64,000 nt of DNA from Priapulus caudatus (lineage: Eukaryota; Priapulida; Priapulimorpha; Priapulimorphida; Priapulidae): assembly GCF_000485595.1 (NCBI RefSeq), contig NW_014577090.1:792728-856727 (forward strand), read 5' to 3'. The translations under genes and the position numbers were made by a program. Below, one piece after another: positions 42,144 through 54,189 of the stretch (position 1 is the first letter of the stretch; each line of letters starts with the position of its first letter). Below the pieces are notes generated by a model that saw nothing but the letters and a program-made list of their open reading frames with translations, ran no database searches and was not told the origin of the DNA.

Positions 42144-44108
42144 GTATAGGGAAAGATTGCAAACAGAGTTGACAAAACTAAGTAGGGTAGGAGCAGGGCC
42201 ACGCAAAAATGCTTGCATTCTTGGAACGCACTGGTCTTTTCTTGTTGGAGGTTTGGATGATTTTCGAGACGGGTTACCTCCAGATGAAAATGCTGGTGTA
42301 CTGCGCAAGGTCCGTATATCGCATTTCTGAAATTACACCTACGTATTTACATTTACGGATTGGCAGGTTCTGCAGGTAAATCCTTCGATCTATACTGTGA
42401 ATGCAAATGCTTGGTTGCACATAATTACTGCAGGTACGTGTCGGCTCTAGAACAGTCCCTGGCATGTCGGATGTTTTCCCTCCTCTTCCACTTCCACTGA
42501 AGTCTAAAAAGCAGTTGAGCAAATATGACAAATGCTTTGCCAAGTGCACACCTAACCAGCATAAGAGAAGGAATCGGATTGAGGGCTTGGAGGAAGCTTT
42601 GCTGAGCCACCCCCTCGCACTGTATCCACAGCTTGTTCAGGCAGTGGAACCGCGGGTAACGATAATCATGAACATAGAACTTTATACAATATTTTAAATT
42701 CATTGTGTACAATAGTATAGATTATATTATAGTCATGCTATTACTGACATGTACATCGAAAAGATATGCAATACTAGTACGTAGTAAGATGTTGTAGTAA
42801 TGTGCGTTGACGGTGCCTCAGTCTTTCTGACCTTTCAGTAAACGCGATATCCACTGGACCACCACTACCCCCCAGCATAAAACATGTGCTCCCAACTAAA
42901 GCATAGTCAAAATACATTTAACCTAGAAACAAACCATGAACCTACTTATGGCATAGCTAACTGAATTGCTTGTAATCTCGTGTCGCAGGGCAGGTATCCT
43001 GGTGTCATAACGAGACCATACATTTCGCGCGTCAAATAACTAGGTTTTTGAAGATGTAGTCAACCTTCTGGATCCATCTATGAACAAGCAGAAGGCTGAG
43101 GTGCTAATGGCAGAGAAGAATGTAGAAGCAACCATCAACCAATCTTCAATCAGAAAACCGCTGCTTACCTCATCATTGGCCAAATCTCAAGGCACAGCGT
43201 AAATATTTGTTAATCTCTGCTTCATCAATACTAAAATTAACAGCTAGCTCTTACTGGTTAAACTTAGGTTATGTTAAACTTAACATGTATTTTGTTAGTA
43301 CTATTAAAAAAATAAAAACAACTAGGACAAGCCCAAGCCTTATAACAATTATTCTAATTCGAAAAAATTCAATTCTCTAAATCTACAGTCGTGATAGCAG
43401 TGTGTGTGGATATTAAATTCATTTCAAATTATAATTAAAATAATAATATTAGCAAGTACGTAACGCTCGTATTAATTCCTATTAGCATGTGTTGGTCTCA
43501 CTGAAAACTACGTTTTCGTTTACAATTGGGGCCACTAACTGTTACGCCCATAGAAATTATGGTAGACTCTATATATATATTTTTTATATCCATATAGGTG
43601 TCCATATATATTTCTATTGTTACGCTCTAGTACGGATGAGAAGCGACCGCGTTGCTCATACGTTCTTCCAAAGAGCACGTCGGATGGAGCAGGAGGAGTG
43701 AGTGCATCTGATGTCGGACAACAGGTGGGTGCCTGAAAACGGGCTCCCATCGGTAGTATATCGCGAACTACTCATGCCCGATCATTTTCTCATATCTATG
43801 TACGCACACGCCCACGTTCGTGCTCACGCCCGTTCATTCAGGCACACATGCACACTCGCACACGCATGGACATGCACGAACACGCACACACATGCACGTA
43901 CACGCACACACATGCACGTACACGCACACACATGCACGTACACGCACACACATGCACGTACACGCACGTACACGCACACACATGCTCGTACACGCACACA
44001 CATGCACGTACACGCACACACATGCTCGTACACGCACACACCTGTACGCATACACATTCACGCACGCACTATGGTGAACATTATAAGGTATAAGGTATAT
44101 AATATAAA

Positions 44109-44139
<31 letters not shown>

Positions 44140-45541
44140 AGTATATAAAACGAGTACATCGCTGCCGCGCAAATCTGGTGGTAATCCATCGTACTATTCC
44201 TACGATACATGCTCGCATCGATGTTATAGGCGTTTCCGTGCGTTACTGTAGCGTGCATGCGTGCGTGTGGTGTGTGTGTGTTGCAATGCATGTGTTGTGT
44301 GCTGTGTGGTGTGTTGTGTGTGTGTGTGGTGTGGTTTGCGTGCGTGCGTGCGTGCGTGCGTGTGTGCGTGCGTGAGCGAGCTTGTTGCGTGAAGAATGTG
44401 GGGACGGAAGGATTGCGATCACCCTATACCCCGTGCAAACCTTGCTGCCATCGGTAATTGACAGAACGAGCAGATGCGCAGGTTAGCGCGGAAGTTTTAC
44501 GAGCTGGTAAGGGACGTGGGACCGGGCAGCTATTCCGTTGAGGAGCCGGCCGTACTCAACCTGTTCACGGGAGAGCTGGACAACAAGCCTGCGATGACGT
44601 TCCCCATCCACGTAGTGTCGACTAACAGCGTGCCGTCTGAGCTGAAGGCGGAGGCTGGCATGTCACAGTAGTCATAGACCAAGCTAAAGTCCTTAGCGCG
44701 AACAGTAGACCAACACAGGTGTGTAATCTTAGCTGGCATACAGGACACCAATAAAGTAAATTGTACAGATTTACGCGTTAAACGTTATTTATTTCGCGTG
44801 TCGAGGCCATTATTTGATTCGGCGTGTAGATGGCAGCAAAATTTCAATACATATTTTCTACTGCTTCTCGTTACTAGTTGCACACGCAGCATTCCGAATA
44901 TTTCATCGTGTAGATGTCACGAAGATGGTGTTACCTACAGACAGATGTCTAACACCCGCGTTGATTTGTTGCGTGGGTACTTACCCTGCATGCTCCCGGC
45001 GTTTACCACTATGCAGGCGGCAGGTAAACCGACGGTAGGATGGTCGCGCTACAACTACGGCAGCTGGTACCTAAAGCCGTCGCTTTGGAAGAAACGACCT
45101 AAGAATGAACCTCTGGTAGATGTCTACTCCCTGAACGAGAACATGACGCAAGCGAAAAGCGCCAGCGGAGCGCTGGTATGTGTATGTGTGCGTGTGTGTG
45201 CGTGTGTGCGTGTGTGTGTGTGCGTGCGTGCGTGTGCGTGCGTGCGTGCGTGCGTGCGTGTGTGTCTTGTCTTGGTATGTGTATGCGGGCGCACGTACAT
45301 GTGTGTTTGTATGCGTGTGCCTGCATGCCTGCGTGTTTGTGTGGTATGTGTGCCGGCCTGCCTGCCTGTATGCGTAGGTGCATGCGTGCGCGCGTGTGCG
45401 CCTATATGTAGGTAATCATTGCCGTGTTCTTTGGTTTATTTGGCGATGCATTTTTTGCAGAACCAAGAGTTGGCAAAACTGCACGGATCCAATGCATTCA
45501 AGCGCTTTATAGAGAAAAGCGGAAAATACAACATGCCCGAG
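42144..45541 (+). CDS. FAM47-family protein, 5' and 3' incomplete
   Basis: Exons 42144-42309, 42434-42655, 43044-43198, about 44475-44668, 45017-45175, 45461-45541, with GT..AG borders except where noted. Reads [79 protein letters not shown], then [17 protein letters not shown] with NEPLVDVY, and [18 protein letters not shown]. These blocks and their order fit FAM47E-type proteins, linked in mammals to PRMT5 and histone arginine methylation. No enzyme motif is visible. The exon near 44,475 runs into TAG at about 44,669 with no clear donor, so either its 3' border is non-standard, an exon is missing, or there is a sequence error. The final exon is probably lost in the 45,768-46,209 gap. Confidence 0.82.
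43880..44050. repeat. 20-bp CA-rich minisatellite
   Basis: Eight to nine units of CACACACATGCACGTACACG with few changes. Lies in a FAM47 intron. Open in most frames in both directions, but low complexity only. Confidence 0.9.
44110..44142. repeat. (AT)n microsatellite
   Basis: TATATATA run of about 30 bases in a FAM47 intron. Confidence 0.9.
44255..44375. repeat. (GT)n/(GCGT)n microsatellite
   Basis: GTGTGTGTG passing into CGTGCGTGCGTG units. Confidence 0.9.
45176..45415. repeat. (GT)n/(GCGT)n microsatellite intron
   Basis: Nearly the whole intron between the last two visible FAM47 exons is GTGT/GCGT/CCTG repeats. The same intron recurs at 52,935-53,165. Confidence 0.9.
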
Positions 45542-45660
45542 GTAATAATTAAGGCAACAGTTGAACTATCCTGATTAGATGCGCTTACGTGCATATATAT
45601 AAGGGCAAAGCAACAAACACACGCGCGCACACACACACACACGCACACACACGCGCACAT

Positions 45661-45767
45661 ACACATACCAGAGCTCCGCTGGCGCTTTTCGCTTGCGTCA
45701 TGTTCTCGTTCAGGGAGTAGACATCTACCAGAGGTTCATTCTTAGGTCGTTTCTTCCAAAGCGACGG
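45661..45767 (-). repeat. Inverted copy of the FAM47 exon 45,017-45,175 beside the gap
   Basis: Read on the minus strand, the exon part from CCGTCGCTTTGG to GGAGCTCTGGTATG is repeated. It is joined through a CA run to the real sequence. This looks like the assembly turning back on itself at a dinucleotide repeat, next to an N gap. Confidence 0.8.
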
Positions 45768-46209
45768 NNNNNNNNNNNNNNNNNNNNNNNNNNNNNNNNN
45801 NNNNNNNNNNNNNNNNNNNNNNNNNNNNNNNNNNNNNNNNNNNNNNNNNNNNNNNNNNNNNNNNNNNNNNNNNNNNNNNNNNNNNNNNNNNNNNNNNNNN
45901 NNNNNNNNNNNNNNNNNNNNNNNNNNNNNNNNNNNNNNNNNNNNNNNNNNNNNNNNNNNNNNNNNNNNNNNNNNNNNNNNNNNNNNNNNNNNNNNNNNNN
46001 NNNNNNNNNNNNNNNNNNNNNNNNNNNNNNNNNNNNNNNNNNNNNNNNNNNNNNNNNNNNNNNNNNNNNNNNNNNNNNNNNNNNNNNNNNNNNNNNNNNN
46101 NNNNNNNNNNNNNNNNNNNNNNNNNNNNNNNNNNNNNNNNNNNNNNNNNNNNNNNNNNNNNNNNNNNNNNNNNNNNNNNNNNNNNNNNNNNNNNNNNNNN
46201 NNNNNNNNN
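45768..46209. other. Assembly gap (442 N)
   Basis: Run of 442 N. Confidence 0.98.
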
Positions 46210-47310
46210 CAAATACTAGGTTCGCCGTGACCAACACGAGTTAATAACGGACGACTCCAGCGATTGTTTTATTACTATACGGCCGACAATATAGCTTACA
46301 GCGGCTGTAACAGTTAGCCATCACAGTACTTGGTCGTTATGCGTGAACTCTTATGTAAAGCTGCGGCGAAGGGCAAATGTGACATTGAGATGGTCCGTAG
46401 TCGGCATTGCAATATTATTTAATAGAATGAAACTTCCAAATTTTTCGCACAGTGATGTAGATGACGAGGCCGTGACAATGCCATATTGATGACACATAAC
46501 ATGGTCACGCAAAGCCACAGTAACTCTGAATGCAGAGCTTAACACAGTCATGTAACAGGTTACGTAAAATCTGGTCATGGTTAACACGGCAATCTGTAGC
46601 ATGATAATGTTAACACAGTCATGCACATGATCACTGGAACACGGCACGTCTTAAATAACAAGCCCAATATAACGCTAATTTAACGTGGTTACCTTCAAAC
46701 ATGGTAATGTAACGGTGTCTATACCTCGATAAAATTGCAAGATGTAATATAACACGATACATAAAGTGTAAACATAGTTTTCACGGTACACGCGCATGTA
46801 AACATAATTTCACATATAAATCTATAACACCATAATATAACTTAATAGAAAGGTCATGATACTAATAAAAGGTAATCGAAATCACCGGTATAGCAGTACG
46901 CTCAACCCAGAATTAGACTCATCAACCACGACAAACGTCAATAACTGTTAAATAAATTTAGAATTAAAAGACCTGGTTAAGATTTACCTGTTAAAAATGC
47001 TTTTTTTCTGTTTTTTTTAACTATGTTTTAGTCCAGATTCATCAGCAATTACCTTGATGTAATCCTAATGTAACATACCTGTCATATCCTAAATAATATT
47101 GTTGACACTCGATACCAAAGCGTTGACAGGGTGGAGCGTTTCTATCGATCATCTTTTGTGTTCTCTATGTAACACAGGACGACACTATGACTAATAACAG
47201 TTCTAACCATAGAAATATATAGAGACAAATGTCTAACTAGTATATTATTTCTATGGTTCTAAACACGCATAACACAAGATACATACAAAACAGGATGTAG
47301 TTGCGTTGCA
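46210..47310. other. AT-rich DNA with GTTAACAC/CATGGT words, nothing coding recognised
   Basis: Many scattered short words like AACATGGT, TAACACAG and GTCATG give it a loosely repetitive look (46,480-46,870). A palindrome at about 47,201-47,262 (TTCTAACCATAGAAATA against TATTTCTATGGTTCTAA) is the clearest structure. Confidence 0.5.
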
Positions 47311-47379
47311 TCCTCAATGTATAGCCATATAATGTGCCAATTCACTGTACATTTCTGCTCTCTCTTCTTCATTTTTTTC

Positions 47380-47440
47380 TCCCTCTTCCTCTCGCGCCGT
47401 TTCGCGCTCTCTCTCTCTCTCCTCTCTCTCTCTTCTCTCT

Positions 47441-47474
<34 letters not shown>

Positions 47475-47526
47475 TCTCTCTCTCTATTCCTCCTTTCTCT
47501 CTCTTCTCGCTCTCCTTTCTAAATCT

Positions 47527-47558
<32 letters not shown>

Positions 47559-47709
47559 CTTCTTTCCCTCTCTCTCTCATCTTTCTCTTCTCCCTCTCAC
47601 TCTCCTCTCCTTCATTCTGTGGGTGTGTAGTGTATGTGCGCCGGGGCGCGAGTGTGTGTGCGTTATGGCGTGCTTCGCGCGGCTGGCCGCGCGTGTGTGT
47701 CGTGTTGTG

Positions 47710-47763
<54 letters not shown>

Positions 47764-49046
47764 GTGCGTGTGCACGTGCGTGTCTGTTTGTCTGTCTGCC
47801 TGTCTCCCTATCCGTCCGTCTGTCTGCCTGTCTGTCTGGTCCGTCGTTTGTCTGTCGTCTGTACTTCTCTGTCTGTCTGTATTGTCTGACCATCTGATTC
47901 TCTCTGTCTGTCTGTTGAAGTGCTGACTCTATTGTTAATTCAAGGATCGTCTAAGATGATCCGTACACAAGGAGCTCTTTTGTTTCTGTTTCTTTTTGTT
48001 ACGGCAGACGGGAAGCGCGAGAAGCGTCTCGCCGACGCCTTCGAGTCTGTTTTCTGGTCGCGCGATGTCGGTGTCACCTCCACTCCTTACGTCGTCGGGG
48101 GGATCGTTGTCGCCATCCACGCTTTCGCGCCGCTCGTTACTTAGCCTGCCCTTGCAGTCCCTAGCAGCGGCGGCATGCCCGCTGCTATCGCTTCGCTCCG
48201 TAGCTTTATGCGCTGGCGCGCGCCGACCTGTGAGAACTGGACAGACGCGCCAAGCTGGTAACTGCTCGCTATATTGTTCGCGAGGGGTCGGAATCTTTTC
48301 TGTAAAACAGAAATACCGTAACGCGGAGATGTAATGTATGTGTATTGTGAGGCGCGACACAACCAGGGCCTGTAGACTTGCAGCAAATTCCTAGGGAGGG
48401 GCAAAATTTCATGACTCAACTGTTTGTAATGTATTTGAGCGACGGGCGCACGCTCTGATCGACGTCCATAGTGTGGCTAGGGCGTGAGGCTCATGCACAA
48501 GCGCTTCGGGACAAGGGCTTCCACGGATAAGTGACGCCCAAAAATCACGTTAGTGTTATTTAGATTATTGGCCTAAGCTTTTACCTCGCCACGCGAGTGG
48601 AACGAGGTAATGTATCGGTCTCGTGTGTGTGTGTGTGTGTGCACTGTGTCCAGTCGCGCGGCCCGCGATTCGATTAGCGCGTCGAGTCAGCGAGCGCGGT
48701 CGTGCCGATCGACCTAGCGTGTCGATGTCAGCGAACGCGGAGTCAGACCAGCAGCGCTGGTGAGTCTCAGCAGCAACCACCAGCGAGCTGGCGAGTCAGC
48801 AGCCGCACCAGCGAGCGTTCAACAGTCAGCAGCAGTGCGATTTCAGTCAGCTAGCAGCAGCTCAGCGAGTCGGCGAGCCAGCTCGTAAACATACATGTTA
48901 CTCTGCCGGCGGCAGGTATGCCACTTCTCCGTGAGTGCCCTCTGTCTGTTTTTTATTATGCTCAAAATCTAGGGGGACTGCCCCCTTGCCTCTCTCGCTG
49001 CTAGTCACTCACACTGCTGTGCTGGACAGACGCGTCATCATCGCTC

Positions 49047-49104
<58 letters not shown>

Positions 49105-52010
49105 TCCTCTCTCTCTCCCTCTCCTCATTCTGTGTGCGTGTTGCTAGTGTATGTGCGTTGTGTGTGCGCGTAATGGTTGCGTGCAGTGCCGTTGTGTGTA
49201 CCCGCGTGTGTGTGTGTGGTTCCAGTAGTGCCACGTGCGTGTCTGTTTGTCTGGTCTGCCTGTCTCCCTATCGTCCGTCTGTTCTGCTGTCTGTCTGTCC
49301 GTTTGTTTGTCTGCCGTACTGTCTCTCTGTCTGTCTGTTTGTCTGACCGTCTATCTCTCTGTCTGTCTGTTTGAGTGCCTGAACACTGTGTTAATCTCAG
49401 GATCGTCTAGATGATCGCCTACAAAGGAGTCTTTTGTTTCTGTTTTCTTTTTTGCTTACGCAGACGGTAAGCGCGGAAAGGGTCTCGCCGACGCTTCGAG
49501 TCTGTTTCTGTCCGCGCCAATATCGCGTCGTCACCTCCACTCCTACCGATCGATCGGTGTTGTCGCCATCACGCTTCGCGCGCTCGTTCATTAGCTGGCT
49601 TGCATGTCCCAGCAGCGGCGCATGCCCGCTTGCTTCGTTCGCTCCCGTCAGCTTCACGGCTGGCGGCGGCACCTGTGAGAACGGACAGACGCGCAAGCTG
49701 GAACTGCTCCCGGATATGTCCGCGAGGTCGGATCTTTTCTGTAAAACAGAAATACGTACGCGGAGATGTAATGTTATGTGATGTGTAGGCCGCGACACAA
49801 CCCAGGGCCGTAGACTGAGCAAATTTCCTAGGCGAGGGGGCGCAAATTCATGACGTCAACTGTGTAATGATGAGCGACGGGCGCAGCTTCTTGATCGACG
49901 TCCAATAGTGTGGTAGGGTGGTCATGCCCACAAGGCTTGGGACAAGTGATTCCACTGGATAATTGACCCCAAAAATCACGTTATGTGTTATTTACGATAT
50001 ATTGCGCTAAGCTATTACCTCGCCACGGAGTGCGAGCGAAGGTAATGTAATCGGGTCTCGTGCTGTGTGTGTGTGTGTGCGCTGTTGGTGTGTGTGTGCC
50101 GTTGGTGTGTGTTTCCAGTCGCGCGGCGCGATCGATAGCGACGTCGAGTCAGCGAGCGGGGCGGCGCGATCGATAGCGTGTTCGGATGTTCAGCGAGCGG
50201 CGAGGGTCAGCCAGCAGGCCGACGTGATCGAGCAGCAACACCAAGCGCCAGCGCGCGAGTCAGCAGCCGCACCAGCGAGCGGGCGAGCTCGAGCAGCAGG
50301 CGAGTCAGTCAGCAGCAGCAAGCAGCGAGCGTGCGAGCCAGCTCGTAACACAATACATGCTTACATGCTGGCGCGAGCGTATGCACTCTCCGTGAGTGCC
50401 CTCTGTTCTATTAATTTTTTAATTGTGCTCCAAAATCTAGGGCGACTGCCCCCTTGCTCTCCCGCTGCCTAGTCACTCACCACTGTGCTGTGGACTAGAC
50501 GCGTTCATCATCGCTCTCTCTATCTGCTCTCTCTCTTCTCTCATCTCACCCTCTCCCTCTCCTCTCCTCTTTCCTTCATTCTGTGTGCGTGTGTAGTGTA
50601 TGTGACCCGTCTGTGTGCGCGTATGTGCGTGCGTGCGACGTGAAGCGTGCCTGTGTGTGTGTGCGTGTGACTGTGGTGTCGCTGTTTGTCTGTCTGCCTG
50701 TTCCTCTATCGTCCGTCTGTTCTCTCTGTCTGTCTGTTTTGTTCTGACCGTCTATCTCTCTGTCTGTCTGCTTGAGCTGCCTGGACACTGTGTTAATCTC
50801 AGGCATTCGTCTAGATGATCGTACACAAGGAGCTCTTTTGTTTCCGTTTCTTTTGTTACGCAGCACGCAAGCGCGGAATAGCGTCTCGCCGACGCCTTCG
50901 CAGTCTGTTTCTTGTCGCGGCTAATTCGTTCGTCACTCCACTTCCTACCGTCGTCGGTGTTGTCGACCATCCGACGTTCGCGCGCTCGTTACTTAGCTGC
51001 TGCAGTCCCAGCAGCGGCGGCATGCCCGCCTGCTTCGTATCGCTCCCGTCAGCATTCACGGCGTGGCGGCGCGCACCTGTGAGACGGACAGACGCGCAAG
51101 CTGGCAACTGCTCCCGGACTATGTCCGCGAGGTCGCCGGATCTTTTCTGGTAAAACAGAAATACTTCGTACGCGGAGACTGTAATGTATGTGATGTGAGG
51201 CGCGACCACATACCAGGCGCCGCTTAGAACTGACAATTCCTAGGGGATTAGGGGGGCAAAATTTATGCAGCTCAACTGTGTAATGATGAAGCGACGGTGC
51301 CCGCAGCTCTTGAATCGACGTTCCATAGTGTTTGCGTAGGGCGCGCTGGGTCAGGCACAAGGCTTGGGACAAGGCTTCCACGGCATAAGTGACCCCAAAA
51401 TCACTTCGTTTAGTTGTTATATTACGGATTATTGCTAAGCTTATTACCTCCGGCCCACGGATGTTGGAGCGAGCGTAATGGTATCGCGTCTCTGTGTGTG
51501 TGTGAGTAGTGTGTTGTGTGTGTGTGTGTGTGTTGTGTGTGTATGTGTGTTGTGTGTGTGTGTGGTGTGTGTGTGTGTGCCAGTCCGCGCGGCGGCGATC
51601 GATAGCCGCGTCGAGTCAGCGCAGCGGCGCGGCGCGATCGCATAGCGTGTCGATGTCGCAACGGCGGCTCGGCGCGATCGACTAGCGTTGTCGATGTCAG
51701 CGGCGGCACGGACGCGATCCGCGCGGCGTAGTCAGCAGCAGGCGATCGCCGACCCGGCTGTGACGTCAGCAGCAACCACAGCGAGCCGGCGAGTCAGCAG
51801 CGCACCAAGCGAGCTTGCGACGTCAGCAGCAGGCGAGTCAGTCACAGCAGCAAGCAGCGAGCGGCGAGCCAGCTCGTAACACATACATGTTACATGCTGG
51901 CGGAGGTATGCACTCTCCGTGAGTGCCCTCTGTCTAGTTTTTTAATTGTGCTCCAAAATCTAGGGGACTGCCCCCTTGCTCTCCGCTGCTAGTCACTCAC
52001 ACTGTGTGTG
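47380..52010. repeat. Three noisy tandem copies of an about 1.4-kb GC-rich unit
   Basis: Each copy has the same order: a (CT)n run, GTGTGTAGTGTATGTG, a GTCT/CTGT tract, AGGATCGTCTAGATGATC, AAGGAGCTCTTTTG, a GC-rich block with CAGCAGCGGC, TTTTCTGTAAAACAG, then TTACCTCGCCACG, a (GT)n run, and CAGCGAGCG/GTCAGCAGCA repeats. The anchor AAGGAGCTCTTTTG falls at about 47,968, 49,424 and 50,826. Copies differ by many single-base indels, so every reading frame through them is broken. A fourth copy lies at 60,960-61,880. Confidence 0.8.
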
Positions 52011-52014
52011 GACA

Positions 52015-52300
52015 GACGCGTCATCATCGAGCGAGACTCGGCGCGCAGAAGCTGAGCATCCTCCTCCATCTCTCCGAAGTCTGGACACACGAAGCTCTGC
52101 CGCGACACGAAGCAGCAGCGCACCGGAAGCTCCTCCGACTTTGGATTGTCGGAAAACTCGTAATCACCGTACGTCAGCTGCCTGAGAAGAGAAAGTGTGG
52201 TGTTATAGGCAGTGCTGCGAGGAAGTGCGATGTCATAGAGGGCGCTGAAAGGATGTGCAATGTTATAGGCGGCGCTGCGAGGAAGTTCGATGTTATATGA
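52015..52300. repeat. Unit shared with 61,985-62,300, ending in a minisatellite
   Basis: CTCCATCTCTCCGAAGTCTG, ACCGGAAGCTCCT and AACTCGTAATCACCG recur at 62,050-62,170. It runs into GTTATAG/GGCGCTG minisatellite units (52,195-52,290), more of which lie at 52,770-52,845. Confidence 0.8.
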
Positions 52301-52770
52301 CACGTGACCACTATAAAATCACTTCCGGTTCATTACCCTGTTAGGTTAGAGGATGTGACGCGTCATCGGCCGACCACTCGGAAGGCCCGCAGCTCGTGCA
52401 CTAAAGCTGACGCGACGTTTTGTGGTTGCATTATTTAGGCTGGCTATCGTGTGTGGCAATGATATGCACATTGAGATGGGTGGATGGTTACTGGTAATTT
52501 AAAACGAATTCTTTCAATGTATGGCCCCCATTGGACTGCGCGACTGTTTTTCAGGCACAAATGTGGTGTCGTTTAGTAAATTCGCGATATTTTTTTAAAA
52601 CGCCGAACAACATATGTCATAACTCTAATGGTGCACAGCTGAAGTACATGGCTACCTGGCTTTAATATTGCCACTTGGCCGAAAACGGTTGAAATACTAT
52701 TTTTCAGCTCCTGAAATTCAATTCTTAAGTATAGGATCCTATGGAGGATTTAATAGTGGTCTGTTCTCAT
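52301..52770. other. No feature recognised
   Basis: Unique-looking sequence between two patches of the GGCGCTG minisatellite. Confidence 0.5.
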
Positions 52771-53396
52771 ATAGGGCGCTGAGAGGATGTGCAATGTTAT
52801 AGGCAGCGCTGCAAGGAAGTGCGATGTTATAGAGGGCGCTGAGAGTAAGAAACGACCTAAGAATGAACCTCTGGTAGATGTCTACTCCCTGAACGAGAAC
52901 ATGGCGCAAGCGAAAAGCGCCAGCGGAGCTCTGGTATGTGTGTGTGTGTGTGTGTGTGTGTGAGTGTGCGCGCGCGCGTGCGTGCGTGCATGCGTGCGTG
53001 CGTGCGTGCGTGTGTGTCTTGTCTTGGTATGTGTATGCGGGTGCGCGTGCATGTGTGTTTGTGTGCGTGTACCTGCCTGCCTGCCTGCGTGTTTGTGTGG
53101 TGTGTGTGCCTGCCTGCCTGCCTGTATGCGTGGGTGCATGCGTGCGCGTGTGTGCGCCTATATGTAATCATTGCCGTGTTATTTGGTATATTTGGCGTTG
53201 CATTTTTTGCAGAACCAAGAGTTGGCAAAACTGCACGGATCCAATGCATTCAAGCGCTTTATTAGTAGACATTTAGGAAAGCGCCGGCTTCTCCACACTT
53301 ATTGTTTACATTTATAATTTCCCATGAGTCTGCATGAGCTTCGCCGCACGGCGTAAGCAACCAATATAAATTTCGCCATATTCGCCGGGTGATATA

Positions 53397-53624
53397 TTGG
53401 TGTCACCCGCCACCAGCTACCTGCGTCATCCCTTAGGGACCGGATTTGTTGACGTAGACGTTAGTAGAGAACGATTCGGCTCTGATCCTTTGAATCGTAT
53501 AGTCCAGTTGTTGTCCAGCTCCGATCTTGCCTTGTTATTCCCACACTTAGTCCAGCTATACTTCTCCGCTGCACCTTCCACCTTCACTCCGCCGAGCGTC
53601 TTCGTGAACCTCCTCTCCAAGGTA
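53397..53624 (+). CDS. Exon-like open segment inside the transposon, unknown
   Basis: Reads GFVDVDVSRERFGSDPLN and SSSDLALLFPHLVQLYFS and ends at a possible donor (CTCCAAG before GTACGA). It may be the first exon of the transposon gene, but I do not recognise it and no start is certain. Confidence 0.3.
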
Positions 53625-54189
53625 CGAAATTACTTGTATTCGATTACTTACTCTGTGTGTGTAGTATCGTGGAGTTGTGTTGGTTTAGACTGTTAAAGTA
53701 TTCTGTGATGTAATAGAAGCACGAAGAGTAGCTTTATAATACTGTGTTCGGGTTATCATTCGATCGTTCTATCGATGCAACCTGACGCTACCCTTAAAAC
53801 GGGTGCCACTACCACACCTACTAAACCGTAGAACCATCAGGAAGTAGAAGCCTTCCTTAGAGACATTTTAAGTGACATTTGACTTCAAATCGTGATGCAA
53901 AGATCCCCTTTGGCATGGCAGTTCCTTAGGGTCATAGAAAAAAAAATTATCCAAAGACACACGTCATATCTCAAAATCCAAGATGGCCGCCATAGAAAAA
54001 TGGAAAACATGGGCCAGTCATAGCTCATGAACCGTTTGTCATAGAAACTATTATGATACATGTTTTCTAACTAACTTGAGGTCACTAAACTCATTTCTTG
54101 TGACAATTTTGCTTTTTTATGAGTTTAAAGGTTAAATCATAGACAAAAATACATAAATGTTACATTTTTTCTAAACCACGCCAGAAATC

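Noticed and set aside
43820-44100. CRISPR-like regular repeats
   Set aside because: The 20-bp units are contiguous CA-rich minisatellite with no spacers, in an animal gene intron.
45693-46244. Long open frames through 45.7-46.2 kb
   Set aside because: They consist of N.
47314-47897. Open frames of 150-190 residues on both strands
   Set aside because: They run through CT and GT microsatellites only.
50065-50472. 135-residue Ala/Ser/Gln-rich frame
   Set aside because: It translates the GTCAGCAGCA/GCGAGCG repeat of one noisy copy. The other copies are not open in the same frame.
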